Shown: positions 8,812 to 18,676 of the stretch, in pieces
How the letters are laid out: each line of letters opens with the position of its first letter
Position numbering within the stretch: the stretch's first letter is position 1
Source of the DNA: Aestuariibacter sp. A3R04
GTDB taxonomy: Bacteria > Pseudomonadota > Gammaproteobacteria > Enterobacterales > Alteromonadaceae
Direction: 5' to 3'
NCBI RefSeq assembly: GCF_018860805.1
Contig: NZ_JAHKQR010000003.1
Coordinates: 496,001-560,000, forward strand
Length of the DNA stretch: 64,000 nucleotides
Notes under the pieces: generated by a model
Databases searched by the model: none
What the model was told of the DNA's origin: nothing
The model's input: only the letters and a program-made list of their open reading frames with translations
Position numbers and translations under genes: made by a program

Positions 8812-10044
8812 ATGAAATCACTGCTTAAATTGTCTATGGCTATAGGGATAACCGTCTTCCTCACGGCGTGTGGTGGAAATGAAGTCCGTCCTGAAAATAT
8901 GGCCGCCAATGCCCCTCCGGGGATCCCGGTAGATGTAGCGTCAGTTATCAGTAGACGAATAGCCCAATGGGACACCTTCACCGGTCGTCTCGAAGCGCCG
9001 CAGACTGTAGAGTTACGTCCTCGGGTGTCAGGTTATATCGATTTTGTAGCCTTCGAAGAAGGGCAGTGGGTCGAGCAAGGTCAAACCTTGTTTCTCATTG
9101 ACAATCGCGCCTTTCGCGCAGAGGTCGAGCGGTTGTCTGCGCAATTGGAAGACGCAAAGAGTCGCTTGCGCCTGGCAAAACAGGAATCTGACAGAGCGGT
9201 ATCTTTACGCCGCACCAACGCAATATCATCAGAAGTGGCAGATGCCCGATTCGCCGCCGTTGAACAGGCGAAAGCGAATGTAGCATCTACACAGGCGGCA
9301 TTAGATGTCGCTGAACTCAACCGCGGATTTGCGCGGGTGGAAGCGCCTATTTCTGGCCGGATTTCCCGGGCAAACATCACTGCAGGTAACTTTGTTACTG
9401 CGGGACAAAGTGTGTTGACATCGATTGTGTCAACCGACCGTTTGTACGCGTATTTTGATATTGATGAAAATACTTACCTCAATTATGTGAACAGTGCTGA
9501 ACGTGCAAGTAAATCACTGGCCCGTTTGCCCGTTGCCATGCAACTTGCCAATGAAGAAGATTATGGCTACTGGGGCCAGCTGGACTTTGTAGACAACCGC
9601 GTAAATCCGAATACCGGCACCATTAAAGTCAGAGCTGTATTTGACAATGCTGAGGGCAGATTGGTCCCCGGTTTGTTTGCACACTTGCGCTTGGCCAGTG
9701 GAGATTCTAAAGACAGAATTTTGGTTGACGAAACCGCAGTTGGCACTGATTTGAACAACAAGTTTGTGCTGGTGGTAGATGAGAATAATGTGTTGAGTTA
9801 TCGCGCTGTACAATTGGGTGACAAAGTAGGTGCCCTGCGGTTTATCAACGCCGGTCTTGTTGCCGGAGACATTGTAGTAGTGAACGGTTTGCAACGGGTT
9901 CGCCCCGGTGCCACCATCGCGCCGACTAAAGTGTCAATGCAAGACAGCGACGCGTTCAAACAGCTACAGGCCTGGCAGCGCTATATCACTGACAACAGTG
10001 ATTTAACTGCCGCAACACTCACTGCGACAAAAGGAAGTCGTTAA
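8812..10044 (+). CDS. RND efflux periplasmic adaptor (membrane fusion) lipoprotein
   Basis: This is the adaptor subunit of a tripartite efflux pump of the AcrA/MexE type. The N-terminus is a lipoprotein signal with lipobox LTAC (Cys at about residue 20). A split lipoyl/hairpin domain follows (VELRPRVSGYIDFVAFEEGQ and ARVEAPISGRIS), with a coiled-coil hairpin between, then beta-barrel and membrane-proximal domains. The stop codon overlaps the start of the transporter gene by one base (TAATG), so the two are translationally coupled. The outer-membrane channel gene is not in this operon and must be supplied from elsewhere. Confidence 0.93.
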   Translation: MKSLLKLSMAIGITVFLTACGGNEVRPENMAANAPPGIPVDVASVISRRIAQWDTFTGRLEAPQTVELRPRVSGYIDFVAFEEGQWVEQGQTLFLIDNRAFRAEVERLSAQLEDAKSRLRLAKQESDRAVSLRRTNAISSEVADARFAAVEQAKANVASTQAALDVAELNRGFARVEAPISGRISRANITAGNFVTAGQSVLTSIVSTDRLYAYFDIDENTYLNYVNSAERASKSLARLPVAMQLANEEDYGYWGQLDFVDNRVNPNTGTIKVRAVFDNAEGRLVPGLFAHLRLASGDSKDRILVDETAVGTDLNNKFVLVVDENNVLSYRAVQLGDKVGALRFINAGLVAGDIVVVNGLQRVRPGATIAPTKVSMQDSDAFKQLQAWQRYITDNSDLTAATLTATKGSR

Positions 10045-13000
10045 TGAATGTATCGCGCTTTTTTATTCACCGGCCGATTTTTGCCGGTGTATTGTCGCTG
10101 TTGATTTTTATCGGCGGCGCTATTGCCGTGTGGCAATTGCCCATAACCGAATATCCCGACGTTGTACCACCTACCGTTGTCGTAACGGCCAATTATCCAG
10201 GTGCTAATCCAAAAGTAATCGCGGAAACTGTGGCAACCCCATTGGAGCAGGAGATTAATGGTGTGGAAGATATGTTGTACATGTCGTCTCAGGCCAATTC
10301 CGATGGTCGTATGACGCTTACCATTACCTTTGCCATTGGCACTGATCCCGACAATGCCACAACCTTGGTGCAAAACCGGGTAAACCGGGCCTTGCCTCGT
10401 CTGCCACAGGAAGTACAACGTTTGGGCGTAGTCACGGAGAAGTCATCACCGAACCTCACCATGGTGGTTCACTTGACGTCGCCAGATAGTCGATACGACA
10501 TGTTGTATTTGTCAAACTACGCCGATCAAAACGTTAAAGATGAACTCAAGCGCATTACCGGTGTGGGTGAAGTACGCCTTTTCGGCGCTGGTGAGTACAG
10601 TATGCGCGTATGGCTTGATCCAAATAAAGTGGCCGCGCTAAATATGAATCCGGGCGATATTGTTGCTGCAATTCAATCACAAAACCAACAGGCAGCAGCG
10701 GGCAGTCTTGGAGCACAACCATCGGGTATCAGCGAGTTTCAGCTTTTAATTAACGTTCGGGGGCGTTTGCTCGACGAAGAAGAGTTCGGCGATATTATTG
10801 TCAAAACGGGAAGCAACGGAGAAATCACCCGTTTAAAAGACGTTGCTCGTATTGAATTAGGGGCCGACTATTACACGCTTCGTTCATTGTTAAACAACAA
10901 ACCCGCGGCCGCATTACCCGTATTTCAGGCCCCAGGCTCTAACGCTATTCAGATCAGTGACGATGTGCGTGCCGCCATGGCTGAACTATCGAAAAGTTTC
11001 CCGCAAGGGCTGGATTACGACATTGTATACGACCCAACTGTGTTTGTGCGCGGATCTATCGAAGCGGTGGTAAATACACTTTTTGAAGCTGTACTGCTGG
11101 TTGTGTTGGTGGTTGTGTTGTTTCTTCAAACCTGGCGCGCATCAGTTATTCCATTAGTTGCCGTACCGGTATCGCTGGTGGGTACCTTTGCTTTTATGCA
11201 AATGATGGGGTTTTCCTTAAACGCGTTATCGCTTTTTGGTTTGGTGCTGGCAATTGGTATTGTAGTGGATGATGCCATCGTCGTGGTTGAAAACGTCGAG
11301 CGTAACATTGCGGCTGGTCATTCGCCTGCTGATGCCACCGTGATTGCGATGAAAGAAGTCACTGGGCCAATCATTGCCACAACCCTGGTCTTGGCTGCGG
11401 TGTTTATACCTACGGCATTTATGTCTGGCCTTACTGGGCAGTTTTACCGACAGTTTGCGCTTACTATCACGATTTCTACAGTAATATCGGCTGTGAATTC
11501 ACTTACGTTGAGTCCGGCCTTATCTGCATTGCTGTTAAAGCGCCACGATGCACCAAAAGACAGACTTACGAAGGTCATGGACAAACTGTTTGGCAGTTGG
11601 TTATTTACGCCGTTTAACCGTCTGTTTGATCGGGGGGCCAACAGTTACACCAAGGGGGTTGGCGCGCTAATACGCAAATCCGGTCTCATCATGGTGCTTT
11701 ATGTGGCCATGCTTGGGCTTACGTGGCAGCAGTTTAGTACCACGCCTACGGGTTATGTACCAGCGCAGGATAAAATGTATCTGATTGGGTTTGCCCAATT
11801 GCCGGATGCGTCTTCACTATCGCGTTCGGAAGCTGTAGTGCGCAAAATGTCTGCCATTGCATTGGAGCAGGATGGGGTGTCCGACGTCGTTGCCTTTCCC
11901 GGCTTGAACATTAATGGCTTTACCAACAGCCCGAGTTCCGGCGTGGTATTTTTCCCTCTTGAGCCGTTTGAAGACAGAGAAGCGAAAGGGTTGTCTGCAG
12001 GCGCCATAGCACAACAACTGAACATGAAATTCGCAGCGATAAAAGAGGCTTATGTGGCAGTGTTTCCGCCTCCGCCGGTCCTTGGGTTAGGCACCATTGG
12101 GGGGTTCAGACTGCAAATTCAGGACAGGGGAAATCTCGGCTTTGAAACGCTGAACACGATTACCCAGCAAGTGGTACAAAAAGCGTGGGCAGACCCTGTA
12201 CTGACGGATACTTTCAGTAGTTACCGGGTCAGTGTTCCGCAGCTGGATATTGATGTTGATCGCACCAAGGCCATTAGCATGGGTGTGAATATCGATACGC
12301 TGTTTGATACGCTCCAGGCCTACCTTGGCTCGGTGTACGTGAACGATTTCAACCTGTTTGGCAGAAACTACCAGGTGAATGTACAGGCCGATGAAACTTT
12401 TAGGCAGGATGCGGAACAGATAAGCCAGTTTAAAGTGAGGAATAATCAGGGTGACATGATCCCGTTAGGTGCATTTCTTACCGTGGAGCATACCGCAGGC
12501 CCTGATCGCGTTATGCACTACAACGGTTATGTCACTGCAGAGATAAACGGTGCGCCTATGCCAGGTTTTAGTTCAGATGAAGCGAAAGTGGCCATTGAGA
12601 AGATTCTTGACGACACATTGCCCATTGGCATGAGCTACCAATGGACAGAACTGACATATCAGCAAATTCTGGCAGGTGATGCATCGATGTATGTGTTCCC
12701 GCTGGTGGTGTTACTGGTATTTCTGGTGCTTGCTGCACAATATGAAAGTTTGTCTTTACCCCTGGCCATTATTCTTATTGTCCCAATGACCTTGTTGAGT
12801 GCCTTGATTGGGGTGGGAATTTTCGGCGGTGACAACAATATTTTCACCCAAATAGGCTTAATTGTACTGGTGGGATTGGCGACAAAAAATGCCATTTTGA
12901 TTGTTGAATTTGCCAAAGAGTTGGAAGAAGAAGGGCGCACGGCGCTGGAAGCAGTAAAAGAAGCTTGTCGATTGCGCTTGCGGCCCATTCTAATGACATC

Positions 13001-13208
13001 AATAGCATTTATTATGGGTGTACTTCCTATGGTTATTTCCACTGGTGCCGGAGCGGAAATGCGTCAGGCAATGGGTGTGGCGGTATTTTCCGGCATGATT
13101 GGCGTGACGTTTTTTGGCCTCGTTCTCACACCGGTTTTCTATTCATTGCTCAGACGCAAGAGGACGGCGAATAAGCAGTCTGGTCAGGCGCAGTTCCCAC
13201 AAGCTTAG
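10044..13208 (+). CDS. RND multidrug efflux transporter, HAE1 family (AcrB/MexF-like)
   Basis: This inner-membrane proton-driven transporter is the pump of the tripartite efflux system. At 1054 aa it has the family's usual length. Twelve transmembrane helices and two large periplasmic loops are evident. The proton-relay motif in helix 4 (GIVVDDAIVVVENVERN, about residues 400-416) is intact. The opening MNVSRFFIHRPIFAGVLSLLIF is typical of HAE1 pumps, and the sequence looks closest to the MexF group, which often accompanies a LysR regulator as here. The substrate cannot be told from sequence. Confidence 0.95.
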   Translation: MNVSRFFIHRPIFAGVLSLLIFIGGAIAVWQLPITEYPDVVPPTVVVTANYPGANPKVIAETVATPLEQEINGVEDMLYMSSQANSDGRMTLTITFAIGTDPDNATTLVQNRVNRALPRLPQEVQRLGVVTEKSSPNLTMVVHLTSPDSRYDMLYLSNYADQNVKDELKRITGVGEVRLFGAGEYSMRVWLDPNKVAALNMNPGDIVAAIQSQNQQAAAGSLGAQPSGISEFQLLINVRGRLLDEEEFGDIIVKTGSNGEITRLKDVARIELGADYYTLRSLLNNKPAAALPVFQAPGSNAIQISDDVRAAMAELSKSFPQGLDYDIVYDPTVFVRGSIEAVVNTLFEAVLLVVLVVVLFLQTWRASVIPLVAVPVSLVGTFAFMQMMGFSLNALSLFGLVLAIGIVVDDAIVVVENVERNIAAGHSPADATVIAMKEVTGPIIATTLVLAAVFIPTAFMSGLTGQFYRQFALTITISTVISAVNSLTLSPALSALLLKRHDAPKDRLTKVMDKLFGSWLFTPFNRLFDRGANSYTKGVGALIRKSGLIMVLYVAMLGLTWQQFSTTPTGYVPAQDKMYLIGFAQLPDASSLSRSEAVVRKMSAIALEQDGVSDVVAFPGLNINGFTNSPSSGVVFFPLEPFEDREAKGLSAGAIAQQLNMKFAAIKEAYVAVFPPPPVLGLGTIGGFRLQIQDRGNLGFETLNTITQQVVQKAWADPVLTDTFSSYRVSVPQLDIDVDRTKAISMGVNIDTLFDTLQAYLGSVYVNDFNLFGRNYQVNVQADETFRQDAEQISQFKVRNNQGDMIPLGAFLTVEHTAGPDRVMHYNGYVTAEINGAPMPGFSSDEAKVAIEKILDDTLPIGMSYQWTELTYQQILAGDASMYVFPLVVLLVFLVLAAQYESLSLPLAIILIVPMTLLSALIGVGIFGGDNNIFTQIGLIVLVGLATKNAILIVEFAKELEEEGRTALEAVKEACRLRLRPILMTSIAFIMGVLPMVISTGAGAEMRQAMGVAVFSGMIGVTFFGLVLTPVFYSLLRRKRTANKQSGQAQFPQA

Positions 13209-13229
13209 ACCCAAGTGGAACTGCCTTTA

Positions 13230-13260
13230 GCCGCTCTGTTCTCTGAGCGGCTTTTTTTTT
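13230..13260 (+). terminator. Intrinsic terminator of the RND operon
   Basis: GCCGCTC (13230-13236) pairs with GAGCGGC (13245-13251) and is followed by nine T residues. Confidence 0.93.
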
Positions 13261-13406
13261 GCACGCAGCCTCGTGGTAAATAACTTGCCACAATTCGTCA
13301 CAATTTACCGTTATATCGCCTTATTTTTCCGTTACTTTATCTGTGTTGGCATACACTTGACGGCCACGAACGAAACCGTAGACAGAACAAGGAGGCGGTA
13401 CACACT

Positions 13407-14117
13407 ATGACGAAATCTTCAGCAGCAATTGTGGGCGTAGGGCTGATTGCCGCACTGGGGTTGTTAGGTGCGCAATTATCAGATGCATTGATTGCTTTTA
13501 AAACATGGGACAGGGTAGTAACGGTAAAAGGGTTGTCTGAAAGAGAATATCCCGCTGACCATGTCATTTGGCCTATTCAATACACAGAAGCAAGCAATGA
13601 TTTGCCGGCTCTTTATCGTACCCTTGAGGGACACGCTGCTACTATTAAAGCCTTTTTAACCGAACACGGCGTTAACGGAGGTGAAGTTACGGTAAACCAA
13701 CCGGAAGTTACCGATAAACTGGCACAACAATACGGCGGTGGTGAGAACGTAAAATATCGCTACAGGGCAAGTCAAACCATTACGGTCTATTCTGATGATG
13801 TGGAGAAGGTGCGGGCTATAATGCCGGCTATTACTGACCTGCTAAAGGAAGGTATTGTGTTTTCAGCACAGCAGTGGGATACCAAGCCTCAGTTTGTGTT
13901 TAGTCGGTTAAATGACGTAAAACCTGAAATGATAGAAGAGGCGACAGTCAATGCCAGGGAAGTGGCCGAAAAGTTTGCCAGGGACTCACAAAGTCAGCTT
14001 GGCAAAATAAAACGTGCAAATCAGGGGCAGTTCTCCATTAGTGACAGGGACGGTCACCACCCTTACATCAAGAAAGTCCGTGTGGTCTCTACCATCGAGT
14101 ACACACTTATCGATTAG
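13407..14117 (+). CDS. SIMPL (DUF541) domain periplasmic protein
   Basis: The N-terminal 25 residues form a hydrophobic anchor or uncleaved signal. The rest is one SIMPL/DUF541 domain with VVTVKGLSEREYPADHVIWPI near the start and the repeated beta/alpha pattern ending VRVVSTIEYTLID. Members such as YggE are envelope proteins linked to oxidative-stress protection, but their biochemical role is unsettled. A strong AAGGAGG precedes the ATG. The gene appears monocistronic, between two terminator-like hairpins. Confidence 0.85.
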   Translation: MTKSSAAIVGVGLIAALGLLGAQLSDALIAFKTWDRVVTVKGLSEREYPADHVIWPIQYTEASNDLPALYRTLEGHAATIKAFLTEHGVNGGEVTVNQPEVTDKLAQQYGGGENVKYRYRASQTITVYSDDVEKVRAIMPAITDLLKEGIVFSAQQWDTKPQFVFSRLNDVKPEMIEEATVNAREVAEKFARDSQSQLGKIKRANQGQFSISDRDGHHPYIKKVRVVSTIEYTLID

Positions 14118-14124
14118 CTGCGTG

Positions 14125-14158
14125 AAAGGGTGGTAATTGTTTACAAAACCCTTTATTT
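14125..14158 (+). terminator. Probable terminator after the SIMPL gene
   Basis: AAAGGGT (14125-14131) pairs with ACCCTTT (14148-14154), followed by ATTTT. The loop is long (16 nt), so efficiency is uncertain. Confidence 0.5.
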
Positions 14159-14298
14159 TGTGCCGTTGTTGACGAGCGCGGGCTGGAGGTGCAGTTGTAA
14201 CCAGGTGCACCCTACGAATGATTGATTAAAATCACCCCGCGTTCAGTGTTATTATGGCGGCATCCAGGTGTGCAGTAGGCGAATCTGAAGGAGGTGTT

Positions 14299-14580
14299 AT
14301 GGCGGTAAAAGCTAGTCATCCCGATCAGATGGAGTTTTTTGATGTTCCCAGTCCGTGCATTGGCGTGTGTCAGTCGGGGCCTAAGGGTTTGTGTCTGGGG
14401 TGCTTCCGTACCAGAGATGAAAGACTGTACTGGCTGAAAATCGATGACGCAGCGAAAAGAACGATCATTCGTGCCTGTCAGCGCAGAAAAGCTCAGGCAT
14501 TGAGAAAGCCCGGTGCCGGGGGAGACGAGAATATAGCTTTGCCAGTGCAAGGCAGTTTATTTGATAGCGACAACAATTAA
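14299..14580 (+). CDS. DUF1289 small cysteine-rich protein
   Basis: A 93-aa protein with the DUF1289 signature SPCIGVC...GLCLGCFRTRDE and WLKIDD. Its four conserved cysteines suggest a bound metal or Fe-S cluster; no biochemical function is established. The start at 14299 is preferred over an upstream ATG at 14254 because a perfect Shine-Dalgarno (AAGGAGGT) lies a few bases before it. It is followed closely by the HDOD gene, probably in one transcript. Confidence 0.85.
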   Translation: MAVKASHPDQMEFFDVPSPCIGVCQSGPKGLCLGCFRTRDERLYWLKIDDAAKRTIIRACQRRKAQALRKPGAGGDENIALPVQGSLFDSDNN

Positions 14581-14596
14581 GCGTATGGGAACGTTC

Positions 14597-15415
14597 ATGG
14601 AAAAGTATGTTGAGTATGCAACGCAGTCTTTTACACTGCCCAATATATGTATAAGGCTGCGTGATGTGCTCGATGACAACCGTTCTGACATGGACGATCT
14701 CGCCAAACTGATTGGCATAGACCCATCTCTTACTGCAAAAATTCTGAAGATGGCTAATAGCGCATTGTTTCGGTTTCCCGCGCAGGTTGATTCCATTACC
14801 AAAGCCATCAGTGTTATTGGCGGTGAAGCGCTCTACAATTTGGTGATGGCAGAAACAGCCAGCACCGCGTTCAAGCACTTTAACAGTGAGCATATCCGGC
14901 TGGATAATCATTGGGTGCAATCCGTGTATAACGGGTTAGTGGCGAAAAATATAGCCAAACTTTGTCATATACGGGGGAGTGAACGTTTCTTTGTAATGGG
15001 GATCCTTCACAACTTAAGCGAGTTGGTTATTGCGAAGCACGCACCGGAAAAGTATCTGGACTATATACAACGTTCTCCGGCATTACTGCCATGGGAAAAT
15101 CAGCAAGCGGTTTTCGGTTTTTCCTTTGCACAGTGCTCGGGCGCGATTATGGAAAAGTGGCAGTTGCCAATGCCGTTGTTCTATCCGGTGAGCCATGTTC
15201 ACGATTTGGACAAACAGGCCGCTGATGTGGATATTGGTTTGTTGGCATATGCGATGCGCGTTACAATTCGCGAGAAAAATCCGGTCGCTTACGGCAATAT
15301 TGAACTTTTGTCGTCAGATTCGGCCAATAAACTGAAGGTAAGTGGAGACGATCTGGCTAACGTTATCAGTTACGCCAATAGCGAAACTGATAAAATAGCT
15401 TTCGACATAATATAA
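14597..15415 (+). CDS. HDOD domain protein
   Basis: The protein is almost entirely one HDOD domain (a degenerate HD phosphohydrolase fold used in signal transduction). The conserved block DDLAKLIGIDPSLTAKILKMANSALFRFPAQVDSITKAISVIGG lies near residues 28-72, and helix-rich sequence follows. HDOD proteins usually lack catalytic HD residues and act as protein-interaction modules in cyclic-di-GMP, motility or stress signalling. In-frame starts at 14561, 14585 and 14597 are possible. 14597 is chosen because GGGA lies 6 nt upstream and the earlier start would overlap the preceding gene. Confidence 0.85.
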   Translation: MEKYVEYATQSFTLPNICIRLRDVLDDNRSDMDDLAKLIGIDPSLTAKILKMANSALFRFPAQVDSITKAISVIGGEALYNLVMAETASTAFKHFNSEHIRLDNHWVQSVYNGLVAKNIAKLCHIRGSERFFVMGILHNLSELVIAKHAPEKYLDYIQRSPALLPWENQQAVFGFSFAQCSGAIMEKWQLPMPLFYPVSHVHDLDKQAADVDIGLLAYAMRVTIREKNPVAYGNIELLSSDSANKLKVSGDDLANVISYANSETDKIAFDII

Positions 15416-15469
15416 AAGTATCTCCATGGATGGCTAACACTGCGCTAAAAGTTTAAAAAAAAAAGAATC

Positions 15470-16288
15470 ATGTTGAATCCGTTTAAAGCGAGATTGCTGG
15501 TATGTGTTTGTCTGCTTGGCAGTGTACTGCCGGCCATGGCAGCCGACCGCAATCTGATAAAAACCCTGTACCATTCTGATTTTGATAGGAATGGTGAAAA
15601 TGGCCAACCCCGCTTTACCCTCGATGGTGAGGTGGGAATTATTACTGCAACGGGCAATACCAATGCCACCACCTTTAAAGGGGCATTGCGTTCAGAACAC
15701 GAAACGCAAAACTGGGCAAACAACTATTCTACTGAGATATTTTACAAAGAAAGTCGTGCAGACGATGCCAACGGCAATGAGGTTAGTACGGTTACTGCAC
15801 AACGGTTTTTTAGTTATGCCCAACTCGATTATAAGTTGATGACCCCGGGACAGCGTACTTTCATATACGGCGATTATGAAAATGATCGGTTCAACGGGTA
15901 CGATTATCGCGCCTCATTGGCAGCAGGTTGGTCGCAACGACTGTGGAATGAAGAAGATAGTTCCTTTCGCTACAGTGTGGGGCCGGGCTATGCGTTTGTC
16001 GCACCGGAAGAAGGCACAGAAAGCAATATCAACAATGGCTTTATCGTTCGGGCTTCAGGGGAATATCACTACGAATGGCACACCGGAGCCAGATTGCGGC
16101 AGTTTATGAGTGCAGAAGTTGGGCCGGATAACGTAAAAACCCGGTCTGAAACTGCGTTGTCAGCAAGTTTGTTCGATTCTCTGGCTATGAAGCTGGCGTT
16201 TAACCTGGCGTATGAAACTGAACCGCTGGAAAGCGCCAAAGGACTCAATACAGAAACCACGGTATCTATCGTTTATCGTTTTTTCTAA
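15470..16288 (+). CDS. DUF481 (YdiY-like) outer-membrane protein, copy 1
   Basis: An N-terminal signal peptide (cleavage probably after VLPAMA) is followed by a DUF481 beta-barrel-like domain rich in aromatic-ended strands and a terminal aromatic residue (IVYRFF), as in outer-membrane proteins. It begins the mature domain with FTLDGEVGIITATGNTNATTFKGAL. Its function is unknown; the family is assumed to form an outer-membrane barrel. It sits directly upstream of a paralogue (16463-17209) with the same architecture. Confidence 0.85.
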   Translation: MLNPFKARLLVCVCLLGSVLPAMAADRNLIKTLYHSDFDRNGENGQPRFTLDGEVGIITATGNTNATTFKGALRSEHETQNWANNYSTEIFYKESRADDANGNEVSTVTAQRFFSYAQLDYKLMTPGQRTFIYGDYENDRFNGYDYRASLAAGWSQRLWNEEDSSFRYSVGPGYAFVAPEEGTESNINNGFIVRASGEYHYEWHTGARLRQFMSAEVGPDNVKTRSETALSASLFDSLAMKLAFNLAYETEPLESAKGLNTETTVSIVYRFF

Positions 16289-16462
16289 AGAATAATCATA
16301 ACCTGACGACGCTGACAGACAGCGCGCATTACGCCTGGCTAAATGAACGCCTGGCGCATTTTTAATATGGAACGCCCCGGAATTAGGGTAAAAAAGCGCT
16401 CGGTTGCCTGGTGCAGCGCAGCGCAAGTGACAAACGAATTTAAAATACAAATAGGAAGACAC

Positions 16463-17209
16463 ATGAAGAAGCAAGTTCTCGCAATTGCACTTATTACTGC
16501 TGCCGGTGTATCGACGGCCCAAGCCAAGGACAACGAAAAGCCATTTACTCTGGAAGGTGGGCTGGGGTTCATTTTCACTTCAGGTAATACAGAGACAACG
16601 TCTATCAACGCTTCTTTGGTTGGCCATCAGGAATTGGAAAAGTGGAGCAACGATTACAATCTCGAAGGTTTGTATAAGAAAGAAACTGTAGACGACGATG
16701 ACGGCGGTGAAACTGAACGCACTTCTGCGCAGAAATTCTTTGCATCTGCTCAGGGTAACTACAAACTGGAAAATCCCGATTATCGCTTGTTTGGATTCGC
16801 GTCATATGAAGATGACCGTTTCAGCAGTTATAACTACCAGTCTACATTGGCGGCGGGTTGGAACCACAAGCTATGGGACAACGAAACCACGAGTCTTGAG
16901 TATTCAATTGGTCCGGGTTATTCGTGGGCAGAAACACAGCAAGACGAAGAGCAAAACAGCTTCATCGTTCGTGCATCAGGTGAATTTAGCTGGTTGATTT
17001 CCGATACTGCTAAATTCTCTCAAACAATGAGTACGGAAGTGGGTAATGAGAACACTAAATCACGTGCAGAGTCAGCGTTAACGGCAACTATCAGCGGTAA
17101 CTTGTCAATGAAACTGTCTGTGCGTCTTGACCATAACTCTCGTGTTAACGATGGTGTGGAAAAACTGGATACCGCTACCGCGGTTACGCTGGTTTACAAC
17201 TTCTTCTAA
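16463..17209 (+). CDS. DUF481 (YdiY-like) outer-membrane protein, copy 2
   Basis: A 248-aa protein with a signal peptide (MKKQVLAIALITAAGVSTAQA) and a DUF481 domain, ending ATAVTLVYNFF. It shares many short blocks with the upstream paralogue, for example KFFASAQ/RFFSYAQ, AAGW and IVRASGE, so the pair arose by tandem duplication. The start at 16463 follows AGGAAG. An upstream in-frame ATG at 16343 would add 40 residues before the signal peptide and is rejected. The acidic mature protein suits a marine secreted protein. Confidence 0.87.
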   Translation: MKKQVLAIALITAAGVSTAQAKDNEKPFTLEGGLGFIFTSGNTETTSINASLVGHQELEKWSNDYNLEGLYKKETVDDDDGGETERTSAQKFFASAQGNYKLENPDYRLFGFASYEDDRFSSYNYQSTLAAGWNHKLWDNETTSLEYSIGPGYSWAETQQDEEQNSFIVRASGEFSWLISDTAKFSQTMSTEVGNENTKSRAESALTATISGNLSMKLSVRLDHNSRVNDGVEKLDTATAVTLVYNFF

Positions 17210-17234
17210 GCGTAGAGTATTTTGCTTGTACGAC

Positions 17235-17262
17235 AAAAAGCCCGTCATTGACGGGCTTTTTT
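17235..17262. terminator. Bidirectional intrinsic terminator between DUF481 and serA
   Basis: AAAAAGCCCGT pairs with ACGGGCTTTTTT over a CATTG loop. It can serve both the DUF481 gene (+) and serA (-), which converge here. Confidence 0.93.
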
Positions 17263-17292
17263 ATGCTTAAACTATGCTAATCAACGGCGTAA

Positions 17293-18522
17293 TTAATGCA
17301 ACAGACGGGTTTTTATTGTGCCTTTAATATTTTGCAATTGCGCTAAACCTTCATCAGCTTTATTGGCTTCTACATCTACAACCACGTAACCGATATCTGC
17401 CGTAGTTTGCAGGTATTGTGCTTCAATGTTGATGCCTTTTTCTGCAAATGTCTGGTTGATCTGGTTCAGTACGCCTGGGCGGTTTTCGTGAATGTGAAGC
17501 AGACGCGAGCGGCCAGGGTGGTCAGGCAGTGATACTTCAGGGAAGTTAACGGCAGATAACGTAGAGCCGTTATCAGAGTACTTAGCAAGTTTACCAGCTA
17601 CTTCAATACCTATATTTTCCTGGGCTTCCTGTGTGCTACCGCCTACATGAGGCGTGAGGATCACGTTGTCGAATTTGCGTAAAGGCGATTGAAATTCTTC
17701 ACTGTTCGACTTTGGCTCAACCGGGAATACATCAATGGCAGCACCGGCGAGGTGCTCTTTTTCCATGGCTTCCACTAAGGCATCGATATCCACAACCGTA
17801 CCCCGTGAGGCATTGATAAGGATGGCGCCTTTTTTCATTTTTTCCAGCTCAGCTTTGCCAATCATGTCCTTTGTCGATACGGTTTCCGGTACGTGTAGCG
17901 ACACAACATCAGATGTCGCAAGCAGGGTATCAAGAGATTTTACCTGCACTGAGTTGCCCAGTACCAGCTTGTCTTCAATATCAAAGAACTGTACGCGCAT
18001 GCCAAGATGCTCGGCCAGAATACTCAACTGTGTACCGATGTGGCCGTAGCCGATAATACCCAGAGTTTTACCTCTGGCTTCATAGGAACCCACTGCACTT
18101 TTTTCCCATTCACCACGGTGCGCCTTAGCGTTTTTAGACGGCACACCACGCAATAGCAAAATAAGTTGACCAAGCACCAATTCTGCCACCGAACGGGTGT
18201 TTGAAAATGGTGCGTTGAAAACCGGAATTCCGCGGATTTGCGTGGCTTTTAAATCAACCTGGTTGGTGCCGATGCAGAAGCAACCGATAGCAACCAGTTT
18301 TTGCGCGGCATCTACCACGGATTCGGTGATCTGCGTGCGGGAACGGATACCGATAAAATGAACGTCTTTCACTTTTTCTATCAAATCGTCTTCCGATAGT
18401 GACGTTTTCAAATACTCGACATTGGTGTAACCATTATTCTTCAGCGTTTCTACCGCACTTTGGTGAACGCCTTCCAGCAGAAGGATCCGAATTTTGTCCT
18501 TGGGTAGTGATACTTTACTCAT
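17293..18522 (-). CDS. serA: D-3-phosphoglycerate dehydrogenase
   Basis: SerA catalyses the first step of serine synthesis, oxidising 3-phosphoglycerate with NAD+. At 409 aa it aligns over its whole length with the 410-aa E. coli enzyme. Visible motifs are IGCFCIGTNQVDL, the NAD-binding GYGHIGTQL, the catalytic Arg in INASRGTVVD, and the Glu/His pair in FPVEP and TPHVGG. A C-terminal ACT domain (LLHIHENRPGVLNQINQTF) provides serine feedback. The start at 18522 (MSKVSLPKDKI) is used because the 36 residues encoded upstream (to 18630) do not belong to the family. rpiA lies upstream on the same strand. Confidence 0.97.
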   Translation of the reverse strand: MSKVSLPKDKIRILLLEGVHQSAVETLKNNGYTNVEYLKTSLSEDDLIEKVKDVHFIGIRSRTQITESVVDAAQKLVAIGCFCIGTNQVDLKATQIRGIPVFNAPFSNTRSVAELVLGQLILLLRGVPSKNAKAHRGEWEKSAVGSYEARGKTLGIIGYGHIGTQLSILAEHLGMRVQFFDIEDKLVLGNSVQVKSLDTLLATSDVVSLHVPETVSTKDMIGKAELEKMKKGAILINASRGTVVDIDALVEAMEKEHLAGAAIDVFPVEPKSNSEEFQSPLRKFDNVILTPHVGGSTQEAQENIGIEVAGKLAKYSDNGSTLSAVNFPEVSLPDHPGRSRLLHIHENRPGVLNQINQTFAEKGINIEAQYLQTTADIGYVVVDVEANKADEGLAQLQNIKGTIKTRLLH

Positions 18523-18637
18523 TGCCTCGCATCTCAAGTTAGGGGTTGGGGAAAAGACATCTGGACGTCTATATGGGCAAAATAACAGATTATACAGGTG
18601 GATAAAAGCGCTATTTTCGTCCGGTCTCAATCTGAGA

Positions 18638-18666
18638 GGGGCGCAACTAGCCTCAACTGGCGCCCC
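18638..18666 (-). terminator. Hairpin after rpiA
   Basis: GGGGCGC (18638-18644) and GCGCCCC (18660-18666) form a stem over a 15-nt loop with further internal pairing. There is no clear T-run, so it is only a candidate terminator. Confidence 0.35.
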
Positions 18667-18676
18667 CTAATATGGC

